NCBI GenBank assembly: GCA_023664485.1
Contig: JAMPFK010000029.1
Location: 1 to 27,582 of the forward strand
DNA from: Bacteroides fragilis
GTDB taxonomy: Bacteria; Bacillota; Clostridia; Lachnospirales; Lachnospiraceae
Length of the DNA: 27,582 nucleotides
Direction: 5' to 3'
Each line of letters opens with the position of its first letter. The first letter of the stretch is position 1. Positions 15,463 through 23,321 of the stretch are shown in pieces. The position numbers and the translations under genes were made by a program. The notes below the pieces were generated by a model. That model did not search any database. It was not told the DNA's origin and saw only the letters and a program-made list of their open reading frames with translations.

Positions 15463-16771
15463 GAGAATCTCTCCTGAATGTGTCTCTGTGTTCTATCATA
15501 TTCGTCAATTCACCCAAAAAGGAAAGAGAACCAAAAGCGAGCACTACCGTATCTTTCCCATCCTCCGCCAGCAGGCAGGCGATCTCCACCGCTTCCTGCA
15601 GGCTGTCCGCCACTGTCACGCCCGGATGGTGCTCCCGTACCGCCTGTGCCAGCTCATATCCGCTGAGCGCTCTCGGATTATGCGGCGGCGTTACCGTAAT
15701 AATCTGTTCCGCATAAGGAGCCATTATCGTTATAATCTTATCATACTCCTTATCCGCCAAAATTCCCATAACATAAATTATTTTTTTTTCGGAAAAATAA
15801 AATTTTACGGACTGGGCCAGCTTGAGCGCCGCATCCTCGTTATGCGCGCCGTCCAAAACGAACGTCGGCTTTTTCCCGATGATCTGGAACCGCCCCGGCC
15901 ATTTTGTTTTCAAAAGCCCCTCCCGCAGCGCTTTTTCCGATATGGAAAAGCCCGCCGCTTTCAGCGTTTCCACGGTTTCCACCGCGAGAACCGCATTGGC
16001 GATCTGATACTGTCCTGCCATCGTGATCTCCAGACTTCCATAGCCTCCATAAGTGAACCGCTGCTTCGTCAAGCCATACTTCACGCCTTTGGCGCGGTTC
16101 ACATCGGCAATACGGAGTTCACAGCCATGACGGACCGACTCCTGCTCTATGACCCGCATCGCTTCCGTCCTCTGTCCGCACGTTACGACCGCGCAATGCT
16201 CCTTGATGATTCCAGCTTTCTGCCGCGCAATTTCTTCCAGTGAACTGCCGAGCGCTGCCATATGATCCATGCTGACGGACGTAATGACCGCGCAGACCGT
16301 CGTTTCAACCAGATTCGTCGCATCCATCAGTCCGCCCATTCCGGCTTCCAGCACGACGATATCACATTTTTTATCCAGAAAATAGAGGAAAGCGAGCGCC
16401 GTATCCACCTCGAACTGCGTCGGATGGGGCATCCCTTCCGCCTCCATCTGCGAAGCCGCCTCTCTTACCCGCTCCAGATACCCGCAAAACTGCGTTTTGG
16501 GAATCATTTTGCCATTGATCTGAAAACGCTCCCGATAGTCCGTAAGCGCAGGTGAAAGATACCGCCCGGTCTTATAGCCCGCTTCCTGCAGAATGACAGA
16601 AACATACGCAAGCACGGAGCCCTTCCCATTTGTCCCCGCAATATGCACGAACCTCAATTTATCCTGTGGATTGCCAAGCCGCATACAAAGCTGCCGGATA
16701 CTCGAAAGTCCGGGAACGCAGCCATAGCGCCGCAGGCCCTCCACATACTCGATCGCTTCCCTGTAATTCAT
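15446..16771 (-). CDS. folC: folylpolyglutamate/dihydrofolate synthase
   Basis: A 441-residue Mur-ligase-like enzyme that adds glutamate to dihydropteroate and/or to folates. Motifs: the P-loop HIAGTNGKGSV, LSPALTDYRERFQING, the EAGMGGLMDATN loop, SVSMDHMAALGSS, KAGIIKE, and the C-terminal WPGRFQI and DGAHNEDA. It is the first gene of the folate operon on this strand. Its upstream region (16772-16845) contains a 16-bp perfect palindrome shared with the divergent CmpB-like gene. The ribosome binding site is weak (AGAGAG). Confidence 0.94.
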   Translation of the reverse strand: MNYREAIEYVEGLRRYGCVPGLSSIRQLCMRLGNPQDKLRFVHIAGTNGKGSVLAYVSVILQEAGYKTGRYLSPALTDYRERFQINGKMIPKTQFCGYLERVREAASQMEAEGMPHPTQFEVDTALAFLYFLDKKCDIVVLEAGMGGLMDATNLVETTVCAVITSVSMDHMAALGSSLEEIARQKAGIIKEHCAVVTCGQRTEAMRVIEQESVRHGCELRIADVNRAKGVKYGLTKQRFTYGGYGSLEITMAGQYQIANAVLAVETVETLKAAGFSISEKALREGLLKTKWPGRFQIIGKKPTFVLDGAHNEDAALKLAQSVKFYFSEKKIIYVMGILADKEYDKIITIMAPYAEQIITVTPPHNPRALSGYELAQAVREHHPGVTVADSLQEAVEIACLLAEDGKDTVVLAFGSLSFLGELTNMIEHRDTFRRDSHGRSE

Positions 16772-16792
16772 TACAATACTCTCTTTGTTTTT

Positions 16793-16808
16793 AATAACTA
16801 TAGTTATT
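16793..16808. promoter_or_regulatory. 16-bp perfect palindrome in divergent promoter region
   Basis: The palindrome is AATAACTATAGTTATT. TATAGT appears on both strands within it and could be the -10 of folC and of the divergent membrane-protein gene. No good -35 matches at 17-bp spacing on either side. Confidence 0.35.
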
Positions 16809-16845
16809 TATGTATATTGCCATCTATTCTGGCTATCCTCTTATT

Positions 16846-17259
16846 ATGAAAAATTTTCTTCACAACTTTATCCATTGCGGACTGCTCGGCTGGTGCCTGG
16901 AAATCCTGTTCACCGCTTTTCATTCCTTCCGCAGAAGGGACTTCAAACTATCCGGTATCACCTCTGTCTGGATGTTCCCCATCTATGGAATGGCGGCGTT
17001 CCTCGCCCCTGTCAGCCGTCTGTTAAAAGGCAAAAACTGTATATTCCGCGGCTTTACCTATACCGGCATTATTTTCCTCGGAGAATTTCTGTCCGGCATT
17101 CTCCTGCGCAGAAAGGGCCTCTGTCCCTGGAATTATGAACGTTCCCGCTGGAACGTCGGTAAAGTCATCCGTCTGGACTACGCCCCATGCTGGTTCTTCG
17201 CAGGACTGCTGTTCGAACGGCTTCTTACGGAAAGCGACCGGCTTTCAGAGCGGCGCTAA
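16846..17259 (+). CDS. small four-helix membrane protein, CmpB (putative ABC-transporter type IV) family
   Basis: About 137 residues with four predicted membrane segments: around GLLGWCLEILFTAF, SVWMFPIYGMAAF, YTGIIFLGEFLSGIL and APCWFFAGLLFE. The GW-x2-E of helix 1, the WMFPIYG motif, a conserved acidic residue in helix 3 and the CPWNYERSRWNV loop before helix 4 fit PF06541 (CmpB). Family members are annotated as transporter permeases, but function is unproven and there is no ATPase nearby. Start choice is uncertain: ATG 16846 and ATG 16810 both lack a good ribosome binding site. The stop overlaps the stop of the convergent PH gene by 3-4 bases. Confidence 0.75.
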   Translation: MKNFLHNFIHCGLLGWCLEILFTAFHSFRRRDFKLSGITSVWMFPIYGMAAFLAPVSRLLKGKNCIFRGFTYTGIIFLGEFLSGILLRRKGLCPWNYERSRWNVGKVIRLDYAPCWFFAGLLFERLLTESDRLSERR

Positions 17260-17624
17260 TCCTCCATATCATCGAGCGTGCCGGAGCCGATATCGAGCGT
17301 ATTTAAAGTACGGCGCTTTCTTCTCGCCTCTTCCGACGCTTTTAATATGTAATCCTTGACTTCTTTCGCGTTTCTGATATGCTCCAGAAGCAGCCTGGGA
17401 TGCGTAGTATCGCCCGTATAGCAGACCACCGTTCCGAGCCTGAAAATTCTCTCTCCCAGACTGATTTCCAGCTCCACATCCTGTACCTTATACATATAGC
17501 AGTCGTTTTCATGCGTATGAAGCAGACCGCTGTTGATCGTGATCATATCCTCTTCCACCGTATATCTGGTAAACGTAAACGGTAATCCCAGAAATATCCA
17601 TCTTTTTCTTTCCTCATATGCCAT
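17256..17624 (-). CDS. small PH-domain (bPH_2-like) protein
   Basis: A 122-residue cytosolic protein with a bacterial PH fold of the DUF304/bPH_2 kind: RWIFLGLPFTFTRYTV, then EDMITINSGLLHTHENDCYMY, KVQDVELEISLGER, and a C-terminal helix rich in Arg and Lys. Such domains often mediate protein assembly; the role here is unknown. I chose ATG 17624 because AGGGGC lies upstream at normal spacing, with a promoter just beyond (TTGTGG at 17702-17707 and TATATT at 17679-17684 on the minus strand, 17-bp spacing). The longer open frame would cross this promoter. Confidence 0.8.
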   Translation of the reverse strand: MAYEERKRWIFLGLPFTFTRYTVEEDMITINSGLLHTHENDCYMYKVQDVELEISLGERIFRLGTVVCYTGDTTHPRLLLEHIRNAKEVKDYILKASEEARRKRRTLNTLDIGSGTLDDMED

Positions 17625-17678
17625 AAATGCCCCTGCCTTTCTTACACGATTTCTTCCTTCTGTATTTTCCCCTGTATT

Positions 17679-17707
17679 AATATAACATATCAGGGCACAT
17701 TCCACAA
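17679..17707 (-). promoter_or_regulatory. predicted promoter of the PH-domain gene
   Basis: On the minus strand TTGTGG (17702-17707) and TATATT (17679-17684) are 17 bp apart, about 55 bp before the chosen start. Confidence 0.5.
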
Positions 17708-17723
17708 CTAAATCATTTTTACA

Positions 17724-17752
17724 TTGCAACACACGCTTTTCTATGGTATGAT
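17724..17752 (+). promoter_or_regulatory. predicted promoter of the nitroreductase gene
   Basis: TTGCAA (17724-17729) and TATGAT (17747-17752) are 17 bp apart, about 28 bp before the ATG, which has a strong GGAGGT site. Confidence 0.65.
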
Positions 17753-17780
17753 ATACAAAATATTGTAATGGAGGTATCTT

Positions 17781-18323
17781 ATGACAGCAAAAGAATGTAT
17801 CCGGGAACGCAGAAGCATCCGTCAATTCAAAGAGGACAAAATTGACCATGCGCTGCTATCCGAGATTATCGAAACCGCTTCCTACGCACCGAGCTGGAAG
17901 AATACGCAGATTACCCGCTATATCGCAGTAGAAGGCGAATTGAAAGACAAGATCGCCGCAGAAGGCACGAGTCCTTTTCCGAACAACGGCAGGATCATTG
18001 AAAATGCGCCGATGTTAATTGCTGTCACCGTGGTTAAGAACAGATGCGGCTATGAACGGGACGGTTCTTTTACCACCCCGCGTAAAGATACATGGCAGAT
18101 GTTCGATGCCGGCATCGCATCTCAGACTTTCTGTCTTGCCGCTTTTGAAAAAGGCGTCGGTTCCGTTATTTTAGGCATTTTTGACCAGGCTAAAATCGAG
18201 TCCCTTCTCCAGCTGCCGGAAGACCGGGAGCTCGTTGCTTTAATTCCTGTCGGCTATGCCGTTGAAGCCCCTGCCGCACCAAAGAGAAAACCGGTAGAGG
18301 ACTTGTTATCTTTTATCTCATGA
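17781..18323 (+). CDS. nitroreductase family FMN protein
   Basis: A 180-residue flavoprotein of the nitroreductase superfamily, which reduces nitro compounds, quinones or flavins with NAD(P)H. The FMN-binding start ECIRERRSIRQFKEDKI, the APSWKNTQ loop and the later GVGSVILGIFD segment are typical. GGAGGT precedes the ATG at good spacing. A 12-13-bp terminator stem follows directly, then pyrB, with no clear separate pyrB promoter. Substrate cannot be inferred. Confidence 0.88.
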   Translation: MTAKECIRERRSIRQFKEDKIDHALLSEIIETASYAPSWKNTQITRYIAVEGELKDKIAAEGTSPFPNNGRIIENAPMLIAVTVVKNRCGYERDGSFTTPRKDTWQMFDAGIASQTFCLAAFEKGVGSVILGIFDQAKIESLLQLPEDRELVALIPVGYAVEAPAAPKRKPVEDLLSFIS

Positions 18324-18330
18324 ATACGGA

Positions 18331-18363
18331 AAATAGAAGGGAGAACCTCTCTTCTATTTTTTT
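18331..18363 (+). terminator. rho-independent terminator between nitroreductase and pyrB
   Basis: Stem 18331-18343 with 18347-18359 (one G-T pair), AAC loop, and a run of seven T. It could be a true end of the nitroreductase transcript or an attenuator ahead of pyrB; I see no competing anti-terminator stem. Confidence 0.8.
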
Positions 18364-18413
18364 GCTGTTATGCCATGTAATTGCGATTCTATTTGAAAGG
18401 AGTTACCACACTA

Positions 18414-19328
18414 ATGAGACATCTCATGAATCCACTCGATTTTACGGTAGAAGAACTCGATTCCCTCTTCGACCTCGCAAACGATATTGAAAAATATCCT
18501 GCCAGATACGCCCATGCCTGCGATGGCAAAAAGCTTGCGACCTGCTTTTATGAACCGAGCACCCGCACGCGGCTCAGCTTCGAGTCCGCTATGCTCAGCC
18601 TGGGCGGACAGGTCCTCGGCTTTTCGGACGCCGGTTCTTCTTCGGCCTCCAAAGGCGAAAGCGTATCCGATACGATCCGGGTCATTTCCTGCTTCGCCGA
18701 CATCTGCGCCATGCGCCATCCCAAAGAAGGCGCTCCGATGGTCGCGGCGGACAAGTCCTCGATTCCGGTCATCAATGCCGGTGACGGCGGACACCAGCAT
18801 CCCACACAGACCCTGACGGACCTGCTGACGATCCGCTCTCTGAAAGGGCGGCTCGGCTGCTTTACCATCGGCCTGTGCGGCGACCTGAAATTCGGCAGGA
18901 CTGTACATTCCCTGATCAATGCCCTCGTCCGTTATCCGGAAATCCACTTCGTTTTCATCTCCCCGCCGGAATTGAAGGTTCCCGATTATATTACGGATAT
19001 GCTGACCGAAAAAGGAATTTCCTATGAAGAAGTCATCCGTCTGGAAGAATGTATGCCGAATCTGGATTTACTCTATATGACGAGAGTACAGCGGGAGCGC
19101 TTTTTCAACGAAGAGGATTATGTGCGTCTGAAAGATTTCTATATCCTGAATAAGGCCAAGATGGCGCTCGCCAAAGACGATATGCTCGTGCTTCACCCGC
19201 TCCCCCGCGTCAATGAAATTTCCGTCGAGGTGGACGACGATCCGCGGGCCGTCTACTTCAAGCAGGTACAATATGGAGTTTACGTCAGAATGGCGCTTAT
19301 TTTGACGCTTTTGGAGATTACCGTATAG
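18414..19328 (+). CDS. pyrB: aspartate carbamoyltransferase catalytic chain
   Basis: A 304-residue catalytic subunit condensing carbamoyl phosphate and aspartate in pyrimidine synthesis. The carbamoyl-phosphate loop FYEPSTRTRLSFESA (45-59) includes STRTR at 49-53; Lys80 lies in SSSASKGESV, HPTQTL at 129-134, and HPLPRVNEI near the C-terminus. ATG 18414 is preferred, with AAAGGAG about 11 bases upstream; a TTG at 18381 would add 11 unlikely residues. pyrI follows after 14 bp, so the enzyme should be the allosteric dodecamer. The gap after the nitroreductase holds a terminator-like hairpin and no good promoter. Confidence 0.96.
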   Translation: MRHLMNPLDFTVEELDSLFDLANDIEKYPARYAHACDGKKLATCFYEPSTRTRLSFESAMLSLGGQVLGFSDAGSSSASKGESVSDTIRVISCFADICAMRHPKEGAPMVAADKSSIPVINAGDGGHQHPTQTLTDLLTIRSLKGRLGCFTIGLCGDLKFGRTVHSLINALVRYPEIHFVFISPPELKVPDYITDMLTEKGISYEEVIRLEECMPNLDLLYMTRVQRERFFNEEDYVRLKDFYILNKAKMALAKDDMLVLHPLPRVNEISVEVDDDPRAVYFKQVQYGVYVRMALILTLLEITV

Positions 19329-19342
19329 AAAGGGGTAAGAAT

Positions 19343-19774
19343 ATGTTAAACGTAGGAAAAATCGAAGAAGGCTTTGTTCTCGACCATATCGAAGCCGGAA
19401 AAAGCCTGTCTATTTACCATCATCTGCAATTGGATAAACTGGATTGTATGGTCGCGATTATCAAGAACGCCCGCAGCGAGAAAATGGGGAAAAAAGATAT
19501 CCTGAAAGTGGAATGCGATATCAATACGCTGGACCTGGACGTCCTCGCGTTCATAGACCACAATATCACCATCAATGTTATCAAGGACGGCAAACTGGTC
19601 GATAAAAAAGAACTGACCCTTCCAGGAGAAATCAGGAACATCATCAAATGCAGGAATCCGAGATGCATCACCTCCATCGAACAGGAGCTTCCCCACATAT
19701 TCGTCCTCACCGATGAAGAAAACGAAATCTACCGCTGCAAATACTGCGAAGAGAAATATAACGGGCATTTCTAA
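19343..19774 (+). CDS. pyrI: aspartate carbamoyltransferase regulatory chain
   Basis: A 143-residue allosteric subunit that binds nucleotides and holds the PyrB trimers together. The N-terminal allosteric domain (about 1-95) is followed by a zinc domain with four cysteines: Cys103, Cys108, Cys132 and Cys135 (C-x4-C and C-x2-C). AAAGGGG precedes the ATG. It is co-transcribed with pyrB. Confidence 0.95.
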   Translation: MLNVGKIEEGFVLDHIEAGKSLSIYHHLQLDKLDCMVAIIKNARSEKMGKKDILKVECDINTLDLDVLAFIDHNITINVIKDGKLVDKKELTLPGEIRNIIKCRNPRCITSIEQELPHIFVLTDEENEIYRCKYCEEKYNGHF

Positions 19775-19815
19775 GGACTGCCGCTTCCGACCGGAAACGC
19801 GGCGGTTCCGGCAGG

Positions 19816-19866
19816 CGAAAAGGTTTTCTGAGGCGGCGGAATGCCCGGCCTGAGAAAATCTTTTCG
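19816..19866. terminator. bidirectional terminator-like hairpin
   Basis: Imperfect 19-bp inverted repeat (19816-19834 with 19848-19866) between convergent pyrI and the alarmone synthetase gene. T-rich sequence lies inside the stem ends on both strands rather than as a clean tail. Confidence 0.65.
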
Positions 19867-19871
19867 TCTCT

Positions 19872-20483
19872 TTACGTCTGCTCATACATACTGACCTCGA
19901 TCTTCCGCAGTTCCTCCGCAAATCCTTTCAGGATTTCCCGCTTTTCATCGGATACTTCCTGATTTCTTCCGTTTTTATAACAGATCCGGTGTTCCATGCT
20001 CGCCCAGAAATCCATCGAAATCGTCCGAATCTGGACCTCTACCGGATAATACTGCGTTTCTTCCAGGGTATAAACAGGAACGCCCACGACGATATGATAG
20101 CTCTTATAACCGTTCTCCTTCGGATTCTTCACAAAATCCCGCTCCCGAATGACCAGAATCCCCGCCTGCTTACGGATCGCCGACACGACGCTGTAAATAT
20201 CGTCCTCGAAATAACAGATGACTCTGATGCCCGCGATATCGGTCAGCTCGTCCCTTGCCACCTCGACGGATACCGGCAGATTTTTCTTCTCCAGCTTTTT
20301 CATAATACTGGGTTTGCTTTTGATCCTGTGCTGAATATTATGTATCGGATATTCCCGGCTCCGGCTCCTGTATTCCTTATTCAGGCTGTCCAATCGGATC
20401 TGGATGATCGTCAGAGCCTCCGAATATGGTTTGATCAGCCTGTCATATTCTTCCTGTGAAATTCCTTCTTTTTCCGCTTCCAA
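19872..20483 (-). CDS. small alarmone synthetase, RelQ/YjbM-like
   Basis: A 203-residue single-domain RelA/SpoT synthetase that makes (p)ppGpp from ATP and GTP/GDP, close to the length of RelQ (about 210). No hydrolase HD domain, TGS or ACT domain is present. Motifs: HRIKSKPSIMKKLEKK (ATP-binding basic helix), LTDIAGIRVICYF, RERDFVKNPKENGYKSYH (G-loop region) and VEVQIRTISMDFWASMEHR. The start is TTG at 20483 with GGGGGA six bases upstream; there is no in-frame ATG at the right place. A promoter with TTGACA fits upstream. Confidence 0.9.
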   Translation of the reverse strand: MEAEKEGISQEEYDRLIKPYSEALTIIQIRLDSLNKEYRSRSREYPIHNIQHRIKSKPSIMKKLEKKNLPVSVEVARDELTDIAGIRVICYFEDDIYSVVSAIRKQAGILVIRERDFVKNPKENGYKSYHIVVGVPVYTLEETQYYPVEVQIRTISMDFWASMEHRICYKNGRNQEVSDEKREILKGFAEELRKIEVSMYEQT

Positions 20484-20518
20484 TTCCCTTCCCCCGCTTT
20501 ATAACATTTGTCTGTTTC

Positions 20519-20548
20519 ACGATACCCTAAAGTGCTTCCCTTTGTCAA
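20519..20548 (-). promoter_or_regulatory. predicted promoter of the alarmone synthetase gene
   Basis: On the minus strand TTGACA (20543-20548) is perfect; the -10 at 20519-20524 reads TATCGT with 18-bp spacing, a weak match. Confidence 0.45.
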
Positions 20549-20640
20549 TCATTTCCATACATATTTAAGATTTTTCACATTTTTTTCATAAAAAAGAATA
20601 GAATGTACCCGACAAAATACAATTTTTTTTGAAGTTTTTA

Positions 20641-20668
20641 TGGACATTGGCCGAAAATCTGGTATTAT
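20641..20668 (+). promoter_or_regulatory. predicted promoter of the grcA-like gene
   Basis: TGGACA (20641-20646) and TATTAT (20663-20668) are 16 bp apart, with a TG one base before the -10 (extended -10). The 160 bp upstream (20484-20640) is AT-rich with several T-runs and no other gene. Confidence 0.55.
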
Positions 20669-20680
20669 ATAAATAGAAAC

Positions 20681-20693
20681 AGTAATGATTACT
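20681..20693. promoter_or_regulatory. Fur/PerR-like palindrome at the grcA transcription start
   Basis: AGTAATGATTACT is a perfect 6-1-6 palindrome located 12 bp past the -10. Its centre TAATNATTA equals the core of the Fur-family 7-1-7 box (PerR consensus TTATAATNATTATAA), while the outer positions mostly differ. Repression by a peroxide or iron sensor is an inference. Confidence 0.35.
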
Positions 20694-20738
20694 ATTTTCA
20701 TTATAAAATTTCATTTATGAAGCAGGAGGGAAAATAAT

Positions 20739-20984
20739 ATGGCACAGAGCAACACAGCACAGGTAGACAATTTGGTATCTTTATTGGATGGATATGCAAC
20801 GAAGGGCGGCCATCACCTGAACGTAAACGTACTGAACCGCGATACACTTCTGGACGCGCAGAAACACCCGGAAAATTATCCGCAGCTGACAATCCGCGTT
20901 TCCGGCTATGCGGTCAATTTCATCAAACTGACGCCCGAACAGCAGGCGGATGTTATCAGCCGTACGTTCCACGAGAGCATCTAG
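20739..20984 (+). CDS. grcA: autonomous glycyl radical cofactor-like protein (stand-alone PFL C-terminus)
   Basis: An 81-residue protein that looks like the last part of pyruvate formate-lyase alone. It contains DNLVSLLDGYATKGGHHLNV, then HPENYPQLTIRVSGYAV with the radical glycine at Gly56, and ends LTPEQQADVISRTFHES. In E. coli, GrcA (YfiD, 127 residues) replaces the C-terminus of PFL cut by oxygen at the radical glycine and restores activity; this version lacks the first 45 or so residues. GGAGGG before the ATG and its own promoter and terminator show an independent gene, not a truncated pfl; no pfl sequence lies upstream. A PFL-activating enzyme would be needed and is not in the window. 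Confidence 0.88.
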   Translation: MAQSNTAQVDNLVSLLDGYATKGGHHLNVNVLNRDTLLDAQKHPENYPQLTIRVSGYAVNFIKLTPEQQADVISRTFHESI

Positions 20985-21023
20985 GTTCTGAATGTGTAAA
21001 AGAGTTATGTATAGATGAGCTTG

Positions 21024-21067
21024 AGAAAAGGGCCGGTTCCGGGGAATCGGTTCTTTTTCCGTTTTTT
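21024..21067 (+). terminator. terminator of the grcA-like gene
   Basis: GAAAAGGGCCGGTTCC pairs with GGAATCGGTTCTTTTTC using several G-T pairs, followed by CGTTTTTT. Confidence 0.65.
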
Positions 21068-21124
21068 AATAACGGCTGCTTTTTATCCTGCTCAATAATG
21101 CCTGCAAGAGAAAAATCAATGTAA

Positions 21125-21179
21125 AGGGGCTGCTGCCGCACGGGAAAATCCTCCGTGCGCCAGCAGCCCCTGTTTTTTT
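21125..21179. terminator. strong terminator between grcA-like gene and pnp
   Basis: Stem 21125-21143 with 21154-21171 (one mismatch) followed on the plus strand by seven T. It protects against read-through from the plus strand and, being 9 bases past the pnp stop, also serves as the pnp 3' hairpin. Confidence 0.85.
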
Positions 21180-23270
21180 CTATACCTGCGCCACATCCTT
21201 CATGGAGAAGCTGATGCGGCCCATCTTGTCTTTTCCAAGGCAGACAACGGTAACCTTATCTCCGAGCGTCAGGACATCCTCCACATGGTTGATTCTTTCC
21301 CGCGCGATCTTGGAAATATGAACCATACCTTCCTTGCCCGGCGCGAACTCGATAAATGCGCCGAACTCCTTGATGCTGACAACGGTTCCCTTGAAAATCT
21401 GGCCTTCTTCAAAGTCTGTCACGATAATCTTAACCATCTCGACAGCCTTGTCCATCATTTCTTTATCCGTACCGCAGACGGATACCTGGCCGTCATCCGT
21501 AATATCGATCTTAACGCCTGTGCGGGCGATGATTTCATTGATCGTCTTGCCTCTCTGGCCTACCACATCGCCGATCTTCTCCGGGTCGATCTGGATGGAA
21601 ATGATCTTAGGCGCATACGGTCCGACTTGTTTTCTCGGTTCCGCAATCGCAGGTACCATGCAGCTTTCCATAATGAACTCGCGTGCGTCGCGGCATCTTG
21701 CGATCGCGCCTTCTACGATAGGTCTTGTCAGGCCATGAATCTTGATGTCCATCTGAATCGCGGTGATGCCGTCGTGCGTACCCGTTACCTTGAAGTCCAT
21801 ATCGCCGAAGAAGTCTTCCAGCCCCTGGATATCGGTGAGCAGTACGAAATCGTCGTCCGTATCCCCTGTTACAAGGCCGCAGGAGATTCCCGCTACCATC
21901 TTTTTGATCGGCACGCCCGCAGCCATCAGGGACATACAGGATGCACAGGTAGAAGCCATCGATGTAGAACCGTTCGACTCAAAAGTCTCGGATACGGTAC
22001 GGATCGCATATGGAAATTCTTCTTCAGAAGGAAGCACCGGCAAAAGCGCACGCTCTGCAAGAGCGCCATGCCCGATTTCTCTTCTCCCCGGTCCGCGGCT
22101 CACTTTCGTCTCGCCTACGGAATAAGACGGGAAATTATAGTGATGCATATATCGCTTAGCCGTGATATTTTCATCCAGTCCGTCTACCCGCTGTACCTCG
22201 GATAAAGGCGCCAGCGTACATACGTTGCAGATCTGCGTCTGTCCGCGGGTGAACATCGCGGAACCATGCACTCTCGGAATGATATCCACTTCCGCGGATA
22301 ACGGACGAATCTGTGTCAGTTCGCGGCCGTCCGGACGCTTGTGATCCTTTAAAATCATCTTCCGCACGGTCTTTTTCTGATACTGGTAAACAGCCTCTCC
22401 CAGAACCGCCAGATAATCTTCGTTCTCCGCAAAAGCCTCTTCCAGCTTCCCGGTAATATTTCTGATATTCTCTTCACGAACCTGCTTTTCATCCGTGAAA
22501 ACAGCCGCCTCCATCTCTTCCGGCGTCACGATCTTCTTCATTTCCTCGAACATTTCTTCCGGAATCGCACAGCTCTCATAAGCATGTTTCGGCTTGCCGG
22601 CTTCCGCAACGATCTGATTGATAAAGGCAATGACCGTCTGGTTGACTTCGTGCGCCTTATAAATCGCCTCGATCATTTTTGCTTCCGGAATCTCATTCGC
22701 TCCGGCCTCGATCATGATGACCTTCTCCGCGGTCGATGCTACCGTCATTTTCAAATCACCCTTATCCCACTGTTCCTGGGAAGGGTTGACGATAAATTCG
22801 CCGTCCACCATACCCATCTGCGTCATCGCGCAGGGACCGTCGAAGGGAATATCCGAAATGCTCGTTGCGATCGCCGTACCGAGCATCGCCACGAGTTCCG
22901 GACGGCATGCCGGATCAACGCTCATGACCATGTTATTCAACGTAACGTCGTTCCTGTAATCCTTCGGGAACAGCGGACGCATCGGTCTGTCGATAACACG
23001 GCTCGTCAGAACGGCATTCTCAGACGCCTTGCCTTCCCTCTTATTAAAACCGCCCGGTATTTTACCTACCGCATACAATTTTTCTTCATACTCCACGCTG
23101 CAGGGGAAAAAATCGATTCCCTCCCTCGGCTTCTCCGAAGCCGTTGCGGTTGACAATACGGTCGTTTCACCGTACTGCATAAAAGCGCAGCCATTCGCCT
23201 GCTTGCCGACTCTTCCAATATCGACGCGAAGGGTACGGCCGGCAAGTTCCATTGTGTAACTCTTATACAT
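21180..23270 (-). CDS. pnp: polyribonucleotide nucleotidyltransferase (PNPase)
   Basis: A 696-residue phosphorolytic 3'-5' exoribonuclease, normal length. Two RNase PH-like domains (KIPGGFNKREGKASENAVL in the first; FTRGQTQ and FPSYSVGETKVSRGPGRRE in the second) are joined by a helical linker. KH follows (IGDVVGQRGKTINEI, the GxxG loop), and a C-terminal S1 domain (GTVVSIKEFGAFIEF). The start at 23270 is chosen because AAAGGAG lies 8 bases upstream of this ATG but only 2 from the ATG at 23276. It follows rpsO, the standard order, but with an unusually large and repetitive gap. Confidence 0.97.
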   Translation of the reverse strand: MYKSYTMELAGRTLRVDIGRVGKQANGCAFMQYGETTVLSTATASEKPREGIDFFPCSVEYEEKLYAVGKIPGGFNKREGKASENAVLTSRVIDRPMRPLFPKDYRNDVTLNNMVMSVDPACRPELVAMLGTAIATSISDIPFDGPCAMTQMGMVDGEFIVNPSQEQWDKGDLKMTVASTAEKVIMIEAGANEIPEAKMIEAIYKAHEVNQTVIAFINQIVAEAGKPKHAYESCAIPEEMFEEMKKIVTPEEMEAAVFTDEKQVREENIRNITGKLEEAFAENEDYLAVLGEAVYQYQKKTVRKMILKDHKRPDGRELTQIRPLSAEVDIIPRVHGSAMFTRGQTQICNVCTLAPLSEVQRVDGLDENITAKRYMHHYNFPSYSVGETKVSRGPGRREIGHGALAERALLPVLPSEEEFPYAIRTVSETFESNGSTSMASTCASCMSLMAAGVPIKKMVAGISCGLVTGDTDDDFVLLTDIQGLEDFFGDMDFKVTGTHDGITAIQMDIKIHGLTRPIVEGAIARCRDAREFIMESCMVPAIAEPRKQVGPYAPKIISIQIDPEKIGDVVGQRGKTINEIIARTGVKIDITDDGQVSVCGTDKEMMDKAVEMVKIIVTDFEEGQIFKGTVVSIKEFGAFIEFAPGKEGMVHISKIARERINHVEDVLTLGDKVTVVCLGKDKMGRISFSMKDVAQV

Positions 23271-23293
23271 AGCCATCTCTCCTTTGAAAATAT

Positions 23294-23321
23294 ATTATAC
23301 CGCAGGCAGAAGATGCCGAAA
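23294..23321 (-). promoter_or_regulatory. possible own promoter of pnp
   Basis: On the minus strand TATAAT (23294-23299) is perfect; the -35 TTTCGG (23316-23321) is weak, 16 bp away, and overlaps the end of the inverted repeat bounding the upstream block. Confidence 0.4.

Noticed and set aside
21285..22205. 306-codon plus-strand ORF
   Set aside because: Antisense shadow of pnp, with its frame kept open by codon bias.
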